A DNA stretch of 64,000 nucleotides from the NCBI GenBank assembly GCA_016935315.1, contig JAFGRD010000039.1, positions 124,001-188,000 on the forward strand, in the 5' to 3' direction. A model generated the notes under the pieces. The model was not told where the DNA came from. It ran no database searches and saw nothing but the letters and a program-made list of their open reading frames with translations. The stretch comes from Pirellulales bacterium. GTDB taxonomy: Bacteria; Planctomycetota; Planctomycetia; Pirellulales; Thermoguttaceae. The translations under genes were made by a program, and so were the position numbers. This document shows, piece by piece, positions 44,400 through 54,542 of this stretch (positions are counted from its first letter, which is position 1; every line of letters begins with the position of its first letter).

Positions 44400-45854
44400 A
44401 TGGCCGAAGACCATCCTCCCGACAGCCCGAAAGATAAAGCGGCGAACCGTGCCGCTTACGTGGCACTTGTTCTGGTGCTGGTGGCGGTTGGTGCGGGTGT
44501 CAGCGTCTATTTGGTCTCGACCAAGGCAGGATCCCACGGGCAACCGGAGGCAGACCCCGGACGATTGGTGCGTGTCTTCAAGGCGCAGAAGACCTCGCAT
44601 CGCATCGCAATCTCTGCCTACGGGACCACCCGCGCCAGCGCGCAGTGGGCGGCGATTGCCGAGGTGACAGGTCGGGCGGTCGCCGTCGATCCGCGCTTCG
44701 AGCCCGGCGAGATCCTTCCGGCCGGCCTGCCGCTGGTGACCATCGATCGGACCGACTACGAGTTGGCCGTCAGGCGACTGCGAGCCGAGGCCTCAGCCAC
44801 GAAGATTCAACTGGACGAGTCGGACCAGACGAAAGAGAACCTCAACCAGATCCTCGAACCCCAGAAGCGTCAACTCGCCCTGGCCCGATCGGAATACCAG
44901 CGGCAGCTCGCGGCGTATCAGCGCAGCGCCATTTCACTGAGCGTGCTGGAGGCCGCCGAGAATGCCTACGTGACGAATCTGACCGCCGTCCAGCAAACGC
45001 AGAACAGTCTTGCCCTGCTGCGCGAGCAACGGGCACGGACCGAGGCATTGCTCGACGCCGCCAACGCACGCCTAGCCCAGGCCGATCGGGACTTGAGCAA
45101 GTGCGAGATCCGGCTGCCGTTTGCCGCCCGGTGTGCCTCGAAGTCGGTGGAGCAGGACCAGTACGTCGTCATCGGGCAACCCTTGGGCACGTTTCTGGCG
45201 ATGGAATCGGCCGAAGTCGTGGCCCTGGTCGAGACCCGCAAGATGCGGTTCCTGTTTCCCGACGGAATCACGCAGTTGGGCACGCTCGACCTGAGTCGGA
45301 TGAGTCATGATGAGTCGTTCTGGAAGCAGATTCGCATTCCGGTGGCGGTCACGTGGGGATTGGGAGACCAGCCGTTGACCTGGTATGGCCGGGTGACCCG
45401 GGTGGGCAGCTCTCTGGATCCGGGAACGCAAACGGTCCCCGTGATCATTGAAGTGCCCCGCCCGTATGAGAACGTACAGCCGGGCATTCGCCCGCCGCTG
45501 ATTCCGGATGTCTTCTGCGAAATCACCGCGTACGGCGCCACGGCGGACGACGTGGTGGTGATCCCCCGCGACGCGCTGCACGACGGTCGCGTGTATCTGT
45601 TGCGTCAGGGGAAGCTGCATATTCAACCGGTGAAGGTGATGGTGCGTGAGAAGGACCTGGCGGTAGTCTCCGAGGGCATCGAACCGGGGGAGCTGGTGAT
45701 TCTCACCGACCTGTCTCCCGCCATGACGCTCGCCGGGCTTGCTTTGGCCACCGAGGGAGCGAAACTGCGCGGCCAAGTGGTCGAAAACCCGGTCAGCCCG
45801 CGCACCCGAATCGACTTCCCGGAGGGCATCTTCGAGGAAGGGACGCCCCCGTGA
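44400..45854 (+). CDS. RND efflux membrane-fusion (HlyD/AcrA-type) protein
   Basis: A 484-residue periplasmic adaptor. A membrane segment lies at about residues 19-40. The lipoyl/barrel halves flank a long helical hairpin (about 130-235, Glu/Gln/Ala-rich). Later beta domains include G-R-V-T-R-V-G-S-S-L-D-P-G-T-Q-T-V. It would link the inner-membrane pump to an outer-membrane channel not encoded nearby. Its stop overlaps the start of the pump gene (GTGA), so the two are translated together. No strong Shine-Dalgarno is visible. Confidence 0.9.
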   Translation: MAEDHPPDSPKDKAANRAAYVALVLVLVAVGAGVSVYLVSTKAGSHGQPEADPGRLVRVFKAQKTSHRIAISAYGTTRASAQWAAIAEVTGRAVAVDPRFEPGEILPAGLPLVTIDRTDYELAVRRLRAEASATKIQLDESDQTKENLNQILEPQKRQLALARSEYQRQLAAYQRSAISLSVLEAAENAYVTNLTAVQQTQNSLALLREQRARTEALLDAANARLAQADRDLSKCEIRLPFAARCASKSVEQDQYVVIGQPLGTFLAMESAEVVALVETRKMRFLFPDGITQLGTLDLSRMSHDESFWKQIRIPVAVTWGLGDQPLTWYGRVTRVGSSLDPGTQTVPVIIEVPRPYENVQPGIRPPLIPDVFCEITAYGATADDVVVIPRDALHDGRVYLLRQGKLHIQPVKVMVREKDLAVVSEGIEPGELVILTDLSPAMTLAGLALATEGAKLRGQVVENPVSPRTRIDFPEGIFEEGTPP

Positions 45855-48800
45855 TCGGCTACTTCGTGCGCCATCCGACCGCCGCCAACCTGTTGATGCT
45901 GGCCGTCGTCCTCCTGGGCCTGTTGGGGGCGGTCTCGCTGACCCGCGAGGTCTTTCCCGAATTCGCCTCGGAATTCATCAACGTGCAGGTGATCTACAAG
46001 GGCGCGTCGGCCGAGGAGGTCGAAGAGACCATTTGCCGGCGGATCGAAGAGGAGATCGAGGGAACCGAAGGCATCGAAAAGGTGACGTCCACGTCGCGCG
46101 AGAACATGGGCATGGTCACCATCGAGGTGGCCGACGGGTACGAGGTCCGCGATGTGCTGAAGGACGTGGAGAACGCCGTCGACCAGATCGACAACTTTCC
46201 CGAAGACATCGAAGAGCCGCTGATTTGGGACGTCGATCGGATCGACCGCGTCTGCACGGTGACCGTATGGGCCGAGCAGGAAATGCCGGAAAAGGACCTG
46301 GTTGCCCTGGCCGATACCATCGAGAACGAACTGCTCGAATTGGACGCAGTCAGCCTGGTCAAGAGGACGGGCGTCTCCGAGCATCAGATCCGGGTGGAAG
46401 TGCGCGAAGAAGCGTTGCTGGCGTTGGGTCTGACCATCAACGACGTCGCGCGCGAAATCCAGGCCCAAAGCATCGACTTGCCGGCCGGCAGCGTCGAGAC
46501 GGGGCACCGCGAAATCAAGATTCGCGTGGTCGATCAGCGGCGGTGGGCCGAAGATTTTCGCGATCTGGCCGTGCAGGTCAGCCCGAGCGAAGCGTGGCGC
46601 AGCTTGACGGATGGGGCCCAGAGTCGCGCCGGGGCTCGGATCCCCTTGCGGGCCATCGCCACCGTCACCGACACGTTCGAGGACGAGTGGACCCGGGCGA
46701 CGTTTCAGGGACACCGGTGCATCAACCTCGATATCAGCAAGACCCGCGCCGAAGATACGATCCGCGTGAAGAATGCGGTCCAGACATATGTCGACGCCCG
46801 ACTCCCGACCCTTCCCTCGGGCGTCCACCTGACCCTATGGGGCGATTGGTCTCTCTACGTTCGCGATCGGCTGGGCATGCTGGTCGAGAACGGCGTGCTG
46901 GGGTTCGTTCTCGTGTTCTTCACGTTGTGGGCCATGCTGCACCTGCGACTGGCGGTCTGGGTTGCGGTGGGGATCCCGATCTCGTTCCTGGGAACGTTGT
47001 TCGTGATGGACCGCCTCGACATGAGTCTGAACATGATCACCATGTTCAGCCTGATCCTGGCGGTGGGCATCATTGTCGACGACGCGATCGTCATCGGCGA
47101 GAACATCTTCGCCCACTATGCCGCGGGAAAACCGGCGGCCCAGGCGGCCGTCGACGGCACCAAGGAGGTGGCGACGGGCGTGATCGCTTCCATGTTGACC
47201 ACCGTAGCCGTTTTTATGCCCTTGCTGACCATGGAGGGCGATATCGGCAAGGTGCTGCGCGTGATGCCGATCGGAGTGATCACCGCCCTGACGGTCAGCC
47301 TCGTGGAGGCCTTCCTGATCCTGCCGAATCACTTGACGCATTCGCTGCACAAGATTCCTCCGGAACCTTCCCGGCTCCGCGCCGCCACCGACCGCCTCGT
47401 TGCGTGGTTCACTCAGAGAGTCTACGGGCCCGTGCTCGACTGGTCGGCGCGGCGCCCGCTGGTTCCGCTGGCTGCGGCAATCATGCTGTTCTTGATCGCG
47501 CTGGGGTTGCTCTTCGGCGGCCGGCTGAAGTTCCAGCTCTTCCCGGAGCTGGACGGCGATTTTCTCGTGGCTCAGGTCGAGTTGCCCAACGGCACCGATC
47601 TGGCTCGAACCCGGCAAGTCGTCCGCCAGATCGAGGAGGCGCTGCAAGCCGTGGAACGGCGATTCCAGCCGCAACCGGCGGACCAGCAACTGATCCGGTA
47701 CGTCAACAGCTCGTTCGGCTTCAGCCGGACCGTGGGTCTCGATCCCGAGCTCCCGGAGACCGGCAGCCATCTTGCCCAAGTGCTGGTCGAGTTGCTCAGC
47801 GCCGACCAGCGCACGGCGCGCTGCGACGACGTGCTGCAAGTGTGGCGCGAGGAGGTGCGTGACGTGGCCGACGTGGTCAACCTGACCTTCGAGCAGATGC
47901 AGGTCACGCCCGGCGGAAAACCTATCGACATTCAACTTCGCGGCAAAGACCTCCACGCGCTGCGCAAGGCCAGTCTCGAGCTGCAACACCAGGTAAAAAG
48001 GTATCCCGGCATCCGCAACGTCACCGACAACCTGCGGCCGGGCAAGGCGGAGGTCCTGGTTCGGCTGAAGCCGGCCGGGCGACCGCTGGGGATTTCGTCG
48101 GCGGCGTTGGCCGTGCAATTGCGGGAAGCGTTCTGGGGGAACATCGCCCAGCAGTTTCAGCGGGGAGCGGACACGTTCGAGGTGGAAGTGCTGTTCGCCC
48201 CCGAAAACCGGCGCTCGCTGGCCGATCTCGACGACTTCAAGGTGCGAACGCCTGACGGCCGGATGATGCCGTTCCACGAGGTGGCCACGGCGAAGGAGGT
48301 TCGGGGGTACTCGCAGATCGTGCGCGTGGACGGGCGGCGGACCATCTCGGTGACCGCCGATTTGGATACGGCCCGGGGCAACGCCGCCGAGATCATGGCC
48401 GATTTGCGGACGCATTTCTTCGAGGGCTTTCTCGAGCGCAACCCCGCCGTGAAAATCAACCTCGAAGGCCAGAGCAAGGAAACGCAGAAGACCGGAATGA
48501 GCGTGGTCCGGGGCTTCGTCGTCGGGTTGTGCATGATCTTCATCCTGCTCTCCTTCGTGTTCAAGTCGTACGTGGAACCGCTGATCGTGATGGCGGCGAT
48601 TCCCTTTGGGCTGGTGGGGGCCGTGGCCGGGCATCTCCTGTTGCGGATCGATTGGACCATGCCCAGCACGGTCGGATTCGTATCGCTGGCCGGAATCATC
48701 GTCAACGATTCGATCGTCCTGGTCGGCTTCATCAAGCTGCGATTGGCGGAAGGAAAGGGCTTGCATGAAGCGGTGCACCAGGCGGGCATGCAGCGGTTTC

Positions 48801-49003
48801 GTCCCGTCTTTCTCACCTCCGCCACCACCGTCGCCGGCCTGCTGCCGATCATGCTCGAAGCGAGCCTTCAGGCCCAGTTCCTGATTCCCATGGCCGTCTC
48901 GATTTCATTCGGGCTGATGTTTGCCACGGTGCTGGTATTGCTGATGGTGCCATGCCTGTACGTCGTCCTAGCGAAGCTTGGCTGGAGTGCGAAGGTGACT
49001 TAA
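45851..49003 (+). CDS. RND-family efflux transporter permease
   Basis: A 1050-residue inner-membrane pump of the AcrB/MdtC type. It starts at GTG overlapping the adaptor stop. The proton-relay motif G-I-I-V-D-D-A-I-V-I-G-E-N (Asp pair near residues 408-409) in TM4 is intact. There is a first TM near residues 13-32, two large periplasmic loops, and a second TM block from about residue 880 with G-I-I-V-N-D-S-I-V-L. The length is normal. The substrate (drugs, metals or lipids) cannot be told; the missing metal-specific motifs favour the hydrophobic-substrate class. Confidence 0.93.
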   Translation: MIGYFVRHPTAANLLMLAVVLLGLLGAVSLTREVFPEFASEFINVQVIYKGASAEEVEETICRRIEEEIEGTEGIEKVTSTSRENMGMVTIEVADGYEVRDVLKDVENAVDQIDNFPEDIEEPLIWDVDRIDRVCTVTVWAEQEMPEKDLVALADTIENELLELDAVSLVKRTGVSEHQIRVEVREEALLALGLTINDVAREIQAQSIDLPAGSVETGHREIKIRVVDQRRWAEDFRDLAVQVSPSEAWRSLTDGAQSRAGARIPLRAIATVTDTFEDEWTRATFQGHRCINLDISKTRAEDTIRVKNAVQTYVDARLPTLPSGVHLTLWGDWSLYVRDRLGMLVENGVLGFVLVFFTLWAMLHLRLAVWVAVGIPISFLGTLFVMDRLDMSLNMITMFSLILAVGIIVDDAIVIGENIFAHYAAGKPAAQAAVDGTKEVATGVIASMLTTVAVFMPLLTMEGDIGKVLRVMPIGVITALTVSLVEAFLILPNHLTHSLHKIPPEPSRLRAATDRLVAWFTQRVYGPVLDWSARRPLVPLAAAIMLFLIALGLLFGGRLKFQLFPELDGDFLVAQVELPNGTDLARTRQVVRQIEEALQAVERRFQPQPADQQLIRYVNSSFGFSRTVGLDPELPETGSHLAQVLVELLSADQRTARCDDVLQVWREEVRDVADVVNLTFEQMQVTPGGKPIDIQLRGKDLHALRKASLELQHQVKRYPGIRNVTDNLRPGKAEVLVRLKPAGRPLGISSAALAVQLREAFWGNIAQQFQRGADTFEVEVLFAPENRRSLADLDDFKVRTPDGRMMPFHEVATAKEVRGYSQIVRVDGRRTISVTADLDTARGNAAEIMADLRTHFFEGFLERNPAVKINLEGQSKETQKTGMSVVRGFVVGLCMIFILLSFVFKSYVEPLIVMAAIPFGLVGAVAGHLLLRIDWTMPSTVGFVSLAGIIVNDSIVLVGFIKLRLAEGKGLHEAVHQAGMQRFRPVFLTSATTVAGLLPIMLEASLQAQFLIPMAVSISFGLMFATVLVLLMVPCLYVVLAKLGWSAKVT

Positions 49004-49124
49004 GTGCCGCCTTTTTCAGAAAGTGCAGTCCCCCCTTGCAATCGGCGCGGAATCCCCTTACGCTGACAGGGCACTCCGGATGATCTCCACGCCACTCTCA
49101 GCCCCCAGCCCAGAGGATCTCGCC

Positions 49125-50126
49125 ATGAAACACGCAACGTTGCTGCCGCTGGCCGTGATATGTCACTTGTCGCTTTTGCCGGCGGCGTTGGGGGCGGCCG
49201 ACCGTACCGATCTGCATGCCGATCTGCCCGCCAGCAGCGCGGTCAAGCCGGAGATGTACGCCACCGGCTTCGAGTTCGCCGAGGGGCCGGTCCTGGACGC
49301 CGAGGGAAATCTCTTCGTGGTCAACTACCGGGTCAACGGCACGATCGGCCGCATCGCGCCCGACGGGACCGCCGGCGTCTTCTGCGACTTGCAGGAACTC
49401 GTGCCTGCCGAAGGCCGCGCAGCTCAGGCCAACGGCCTGAAGCTTGACAGCGAGGGGCGGCTGATTGGTTCCGACTCGGGGGCCGGCCGGTTGTTGCGCA
49501 TCGCGGCCGACGGCAAGAGCGCCGAAGTGCTGGCCGACCGCTGGGAGGGAAAGCGATTCAACAGTCTCAACGACGTGGCCCTCGATCAAAAGGGCAATAT
49601 CTACTTCAGCGATCCGGGCGGATCGAGCGAGAAGAACCCCATCGGCTCCGTTTACCGCTACGACATCACCACCGCCACGGTGTCGCAGCTTGTCACCGGA
49701 TTGGCCTTTCCCAACGGCCTGGGCGTCACGCCGGACCAGAAGCACTTCTGTCTTTCGGAAAGCGAAAGGCAGCGTGTTCTGATCTTCGATCTGATGGAAG
49801 ACGGAACGTTGGCGAATCGTCGCGTGCTGATCGAGTTTCCCATCGAGCCCAGCCCGGCCAACCCCAGCGGCAAGTACGTGCCCGACGGAATGGTCTTTGA
49901 TCAGGCCGGGCGGCTCTACGTGGCTACCTGGACCGGCGGCGTGGTGAACGTTATCGAGGTCCCTTCCGGGAAGCTGATTCGACGGTACGACGCCGGCGGA
50001 AGCCGCGCCACCAACTGCCATTTTCACGGCGGCTACCTCTACGTAACGGTGGCCGCCAAAGAAGCCGTCTTTCGACTGAAGCTCGGCGTGCAGGGATACC
50101 GCTACGCCGCAAGCGTCGGGCAATAA
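49125..50126 (+). CDS. Secreted SMP-30/gluconolactonase/LRE-like protein
   Basis: A 333-residue six-bladed propeller with a signal peptide (1-24, ending L-G-A-A-D). Family features are F-E-F-A-E-G-P-V-L-D-A-E-G-N with the metal-binding Glu near residue 50, S-L-N-D-V-A-L-D near residue 147 with a ligand Asn, and P-D-G-M-V-F-D near residue 255 with a ligand Asp. It likely hydrolyses lactones or esters outside the cytoplasm. The ATG at 49125 is chosen over the frame's earlier start at 49023 because of AGAGGA about 7 bases upstream and the signal peptide. The next gene starts 16 bases later. Confidence 0.85.
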   Translation: MKHATLLPLAVICHLSLLPAALGAADRTDLHADLPASSAVKPEMYATGFEFAEGPVLDAEGNLFVVNYRVNGTIGRIAPDGTAGVFCDLQELVPAEGRAAQANGLKLDSEGRLIGSDSGAGRLLRIAADGKSAEVLADRWEGKRFNSLNDVALDQKGNIYFSDPGGSSEKNPIGSVYRYDITTATVSQLVTGLAFPNGLGVTPDQKHFCLSESERQRVLIFDLMEDGTLANRRVLIEFPIEPSPANPSGKYVPDGMVFDQAGRLYVATWTGGVVNVIEVPSGKLIRRYDAGGSRATNCHFHGGYLYVTVAAKEAVFRLKLGVQGYRYAASVGQ

Positions 50127-50141
50127 CCCTTTCGCGGTGCC

Positions 50142-51860
50142 ATGACCATGAAGTATCCTGTTGTGTTTTTCGCCTGCACGCTGGTGGCGCTGCTTTCGGC
50201 TTCCTGCCTGGCCGAGGAAAGCCTGCCCGCGCCCGGCACCCACGGACACTACGCCGTACTGACGGCCACGCCTCACCGGCCGCCGCCGTTTCTGGCGGTC
50301 GATCTACGCTACGGCCCGCGAGAAGACGTCGAGGGCACACCGCACGTGTGGTGGCAGCTCGAGGTTCGCGCCGAAGAACGGCCCGAATCGGCTCCACTCT
50401 TCCAGCTTCGGGCCCTCACCCAAGAGGATCCGGTCCAGGCGGACGACCAGCCGCTGCACTTCGTCCGCTACCTGCTGCGAATTCCGGAAACGGGTGAAAC
50501 GCTCGAATACCGAACGACCCGATTCGGCCGGGCGCTGTTGCCTTCCTGGCGGGATTTCAGCAAGCACTTCGTACCGCATCGTGCCCGGACGGCCCATTTC
50601 CAGCAGGGCATTCCCGAAACGTGCCGCTACCTCGGCCACGTTCTCACTCTGCGGTACGCCGGCCATGGCGTTGCGTGGGAGCCTTGGAACGACACGACGG
50701 TTCTCAGCCTGAATCCGGAGCTTCTGGTGGGAACCGGGCGCAGCTTCAAGGACGCCGAAGGACACCGCCTTCCGCAACAGCCCCAGCGGCAGAATTACAC
50801 CTACGTGCCGTTCACGGCCGAAGACTACCCGGTCATGATCGACGCCGGCATCAATCTGTTCTGCGTCACCCCGGCACAAGAGCAGTACGTGCAGGACGAG
50901 CCCGTGTTCTACCTGCGCAAAGTGGACGGGGATCCGGCGCTGCGCTTTCCGGCCGATCTCTACCGCAGCAACTACGTGGGCACCGTGATGTTCATGGATG
51001 AGCCGACGATCATCATGATGGGGGACGAGCTGATCCACAACTCGCTGCGCTATTTCAGCGATGCCGCGGCACTGATTCCCGCCCGAGTCGAATCTCGCTA
51101 CCAGGCTTCGGGCAGCTACGGCTCCTACAACCTGGAAGCCGGCTTGAAGAGTCGCGGCGTTGAATTCGGCAGCATGCGGCTGCAGCAGATCGACTACCCC
51201 TCGTGGGAGACGGTCTTCGAGACGGCCCACTATCAGATGGAGGGCGGGGTAGCGGGAATTGTCCATGAAGGCCGTTACCAGCTTGCGCCGTTCGACGCGG
51301 CCGTCTCACAATGGCTGGGTGAAGATCGCCGCCACACGGCCGAAGAACTCCTCCGCTACCACTACGCCTTTCTCCGCGGCGCCACCCGGCCGTTCGGAAA
51401 GTCCTGGGGCACGAGCATCTACGGACAGTGTGATCCGAAGCTTGCCGAGCAGGCGGTCACGCTGGCCTACGACATGGGGGCCCGCTACGTCTGGTTCTGG
51501 ACGTCCGACCACGACCACCATCTTCCCTGGCCCGAGCAGCTCGATCTGGCCCGACGCCTGAAACAACACGCCGAGGCCCACCCCCGCCGCTGCATCTTCG
51601 GGCCGCCGCCCGTGCTCGACAGGGCCATCGTGATCCCCGACGGCTACTTCCTGTCATTGGGGAACCTCTGGTGGGTGCGCGTCCTTGACCGGGAGGGCAA
51701 GAACGAGGCGTCGCTGCGGTACCGATGCCTGATGCAGAACGCGCTGCGCGCCTACCACGACGCATTGGCCGAAAGCGAAGATTTCGACTTCGTCATCGAC
51801 TCGCAGCCGGAGATTCAGGGATATCGGCGGATCGTACGCGTCTCCGACGCCGCGGAGTAG
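50142..51860 (+). CDS. Large secreted protein of unknown function, possible glycosidase
   Basis: A 572-residue protein with a signal peptide (about 1-23, ending C-L-A-E-E). I do not recognise the family. The N-terminal 200 residues are beta-rich. The rest is alpha/beta with W-G-T-S-I-Y-G-Q-C-D and A-R-Y-V-W-F-W-T-S-D-H-D-H-H, a pattern like late strands of a TIM-barrel hydrolase. The start may be ATG 50142 or 50148. It follows the SMP-30 gene by 16 bases in the same orientation and is probably cotranscribed. Repeat B lies 39 bases past its stop. Confidence 0.65.
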   Translation: MTMKYPVVFFACTLVALLSASCLAEESLPAPGTHGHYAVLTATPHRPPPFLAVDLRYGPREDVEGTPHVWWQLEVRAEERPESAPLFQLRALTQEDPVQADDQPLHFVRYLLRIPETGETLEYRTTRFGRALLPSWRDFSKHFVPHRARTAHFQQGIPETCRYLGHVLTLRYAGHGVAWEPWNDTTVLSLNPELLVGTGRSFKDAEGHRLPQQPQRQNYTYVPFTAEDYPVMIDAGINLFCVTPAQEQYVQDEPVFYLRKVDGDPALRFPADLYRSNYVGTVMFMDEPTIIMMGDELIHNSLRYFSDAAALIPARVESRYQASGSYGSYNLEAGLKSRGVEFGSMRLQQIDYPSWETVFETAHYQMEGGVAGIVHEGRYQLAPFDAAVSQWLGEDRRHTAEELLRYHYAFLRGATRPFGKSWGTSIYGQCDPKLAEQAVTLAYDMGARYVWFWTSDHDHHLPWPEQLDLARRLKQHAEAHPRRCIFGPPPVLDRAIVIPDGYFLSLGNLWWVRVLDREGKNEASLRYRCLMQNALRAYHDALAESEDFDFVIDSQPEIQGYRRIVRVSDAAE

Positions 51861-51899
51861 GTGCCCTTGAAGAACGGCAGCGCTTCGGCCAAGTGGTAG

Positions 51900-51950
51900 C
51901 TGAAATCGCAAGACTTCAGATTATTGACTGTGCAAACATCAATAGGGACC
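51900..51950. repeat. Repeat B hairpin copy 2 plus a fragment of repeat A
   Basis: CTGAAATC-GCAA-GACTTCAG at 51900-51919 forms an 8-bp stem (one mismatch) and GCAA tetraloop, with GGTAGCTGAA and TTCAGATT flanks as at 38876-38895. It is followed at about 51930-51950 by GCAAACATCAATAGGGACC, which matches the right end of repeat A copy 1. It lies between convergent genes, so it may end their transcripts. Confidence 0.55.
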
Positions 51951-52052
51951 TTTCGGTAGCGCAACGATCTGAACTCTCGCGAATCCAGGTACCGGGTCGA
52001 TTGCCCCGGCATGGATTCGGGCGTGTTCGTAGCGGCCACCGCGGCTTCGCAA

Positions 52053-54542
52053 TCACCGCAACGGCGTCGGCATGGGCTGTGCCTGGAGCGGCCCGAGCGG
52101 TGGTCCGGCGGGCGGGCCAGCCGGAAGCGGCTCTTGGTTCGACACCGGCAACGCCTCTGCATCCCGCGGTGCCGCGGCCGTGCCCGGCGGGCGACTGGAG
52201 ATCTGCGGTGCTCCGGCCTCTTTCCGATAGTAGTGCGTCGTCTCTTCGCTGAGCAACCGGGTCCCGGTCGGCTTGCAGTGGACCTCGGCACGGAAGCTGT
52301 GGTTGCCCGCTGTTTCCGCCCGAGCATAGATCGTCAACACCATGTCGGCGCCGGCCGGCAACGACGGAATGGGGCTGAAGACGACTTGCCCTGCGCTGAT
52401 CCGGTGCGGAATGCCTTCGGCCTTGATCGGCTCGATGCCGCGCGAGAAATACGCCAGGACCTCGACGTTTTGGGCGTTCTTGGTCCCGCGGTTGCGAATG
52501 CGCACTTCGTAGACCGTCTCTTCGCCCACTGGAACGGGTCCCGAGGGGTCCTTCACGACCAGCGCCAGATCGGCGATGGCTTCGACGCGAGTGGCGGCGC
52601 TGGCCGAGGCGGCCAGGTCGCCCTCGCCCGTCGAGACGACCTCCACGAGGCTCGAACCCGACTGTCCCAAGGTGCACTGAATGACGAAGCTTTTTTCGCT
52701 GGCCGGCTTGAGCTCGTCCAACGTCCAGACCACCTGCGAGCCGTTCGCATCGAGCCGGCTGTTGTCGATTCCCGAGAGATACCTGGCGCCCGGCGGCATG
52801 TTCACCGAGAGCTCGACGTTTCGGGCTGGAGCGTTTCCCGGATTGCTGACGCGAATGCTGTAGTTGCTCACCGCACCGACGTATTGCACGGTCGGCCCCT
52901 GGATGTCGACCTGCAGGCCGGCCCGACGGACCAGCACCTGCTCGGCCAACTCGGCGTGAACGCCTCCGTTGCCGCGCACGGCAACCTTGATCAGCAAGTC
53001 GCCGACCTGCCGGGCGGTCAATTCGACCTCGATCGCCTTGTCGCCCCCGGCCTCGATGACGCCCAGATTGTGGGAAACCGGCTGGCCCTCGCCCGCCCCG
53101 GCCGGCGCCAGCGTGATGACCACGTTCTCCGCGTCTCCCGTGCCGACGTTCGAGACCGTCAACTTGAAGACCTCTTTCTCCCCATAGAGGACCTCGTCGG
53201 GCCCGTCAAGGCTCAACTCCAGCTTGGGCTCCTGCACTTCGATCATTGCCTCGGAGGCCACCGGCTGGCAGTCCCAACGCACGGCCAGATCGAAGGGTCG
53301 GCTCTCGCGAGGCACGATGCGAAGTACCAGCCGTTCGCGTTCCCTCGGCTCAATGTGTCCCACCTTCCACTGAAACGGCACACCGACGCCTCCGGCAATG
53401 GCCGCCTGCGTGGCTCCGGTGCTCGCGTCGGCCCCCAGCACGTCGGCCCACGCGGGGAGATTCACAAAAACCACCACTTCATCCGCCGCCACCTCGCCGG
53501 CGTTTAAGACCGTGACTTCATAGGCCGACTCCTTGCCCACCGTGATCCGCCGTGGCCCGAGAGTCTCGACGCTGAGCACCGGGCTCTTGCGGGCAAACAG
53601 CACGTTCTCGTCGCCAAGCGCGTGGTTCCGAGGCAACACGTTGCCGACTCCCGGAGCCGTCGTCTCCTGGGTCGGACTCCCCGCGTTCTCCGACGCCAGA
53701 GCCGCCGTCGGGCGCTGCGCGATCAAAGGTCGGGTGAAAGGTGCCCTTTCCGATGCGTTCTCCGGCCGCAGAGGCGACGGTCTTTGCACCGCGGGCGTCG
53801 GAACGTGCGGCGCGGAAACCTGTGGCGTCTCAACATGCGGTGTCGAAACGTGCGGCGCCGCGGGCGTTGGCATCCTTGCATCGCCTTGTGGCAACTGACC
53901 GGGCGCTGCGGAATCAGACGCCGCGGCGCCCTCGGGCAGCGCCTGATCTTCCTTCTCCTGCGAGAACATGGACCTCTGAAAGGCACTCAAGCGTTCGTGC
54001 AACGGAACCGGCGACAAATGGACCGGTCCGGTCGGTGTTGCGGGTGTAGTCTGCGAAGTCCGGGTGGGCCGCCCGGCCACGGTGCCGCCGCTTGGCGTGC
54101 GACTGTCTTCCTTAGAGGACCGCATCACGGGTAGGGCCCGCGATTGGGTTGTGCGCGAGCCCATGGGGGCCGCGCGGGATTGACTGGCGTCCGGGGCCGT
54201 TTGCCCGAGAGAATGCCGGTTTAGCGTCGCCTTGGAGGGGAGCTGAAGAATGCTGCCGGCGCGGGTCGAGGCCGAACCGGTGGTGACTCGGGCCGCCGAC
54301 GGGCCTCCCGCGGTCGTCCGGGGAATTCGGTCGTTCTGCGGCTTCTTCTGCTCGCCGGGGAGAATGCCGCCGAAGATGGTGCGGCCCAAATCGTCCAACT
54401 GGTCGGCTAGCGACTTGGCCGACTTCGATTTTGGCAGTGTCCACGGCCTCGATTTCGATGCCGTTTCCTGAGCGGCCCCGGAAAAGGCGATCCCCAAAAC
54501 CCCAAAAACCAAAACGATCGCGAAGGATTTCTTCTTGAACAT
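52053..54542 (-). CDS. Secreted DUF11/CARDB-type surface repeat protein
   Basis: An 829-residue protein with a signal peptide (1-24). Residues about 30-330 are low-complexity, Pro/Thr/Ala-rich, including tandem H-V-S-T-P, H-V-E-T-P, Q-V-S-A-P and H-V-P-T-P units. From about 335 onward there are four or five beta-sandwich repeats with Y-E-V-T-V-L-N-A-G-E-V-A, F-K-L-T-V-S-N-V-G-T, Y-S-I-R-V-S-N-P-G-N and Y-E-V-R-I-R-N-R-G-T-K-N: DUF11-like extracellular domains. The tail is Pro-rich. AAGGA lies about 6 bases upstream of the ATG. It is probably a cell-surface structural protein. Confidence 0.85.
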   Translation of the reverse strand: MFKKKSFAIVLVFGVLGIAFSGAAQETASKSRPWTLPKSKSAKSLADQLDDLGRTIFGGILPGEQKKPQNDRIPRTTAGGPSAARVTTGSASTRAGSILQLPSKATLNRHSLGQTAPDASQSRAAPMGSRTTQSRALPVMRSSKEDSRTPSGGTVAGRPTRTSQTTPATPTGPVHLSPVPLHERLSAFQRSMFSQEKEDQALPEGAAASDSAAPGQLPQGDARMPTPAAPHVSTPHVETPQVSAPHVPTPAVQRPSPLRPENASERAPFTRPLIAQRPTAALASENAGSPTQETTAPGVGNVLPRNHALGDENVLFARKSPVLSVETLGPRRITVGKESAYEVTVLNAGEVAADEVVVFVNLPAWADVLGADASTGATQAAIAGGVGVPFQWKVGHIEPRERERLVLRIVPRESRPFDLAVRWDCQPVASEAMIEVQEPKLELSLDGPDEVLYGEKEVFKLTVSNVGTGDAENVVITLAPAGAGEGQPVSHNLGVIEAGGDKAIEVELTARQVGDLLIKVAVRGNGGVHAELAEQVLVRRAGLQVDIQGPTVQYVGAVSNYSIRVSNPGNAPARNVELSVNMPPGARYLSGIDNSRLDANGSQVVWTLDELKPASEKSFVIQCTLGQSGSSLVEVVSTGEGDLAASASAATRVEAIADLALVVKDPSGPVPVGEETVYEVRIRNRGTKNAQNVEVLAYFSRGIEPIKAEGIPHRISAGQVVFSPIPSLPAGADMVLTIYARAETAGNHSFRAEVHCKPTGTRLLSEETTHYYRKEAGAPQISSRPPGTAAAPRDAEALPVSNQEPLPAGPPAGPPLGPLQAQPMPTPLR

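Noticed and set aside
46835-48778. A 647-codon minus-strand frame antisense to the RND permease, rich in His and Gln
   Set aside because: It is typical of reverse frames of high-GC membrane genes. No domain is seen in it, while the plus-strand pump is complete.
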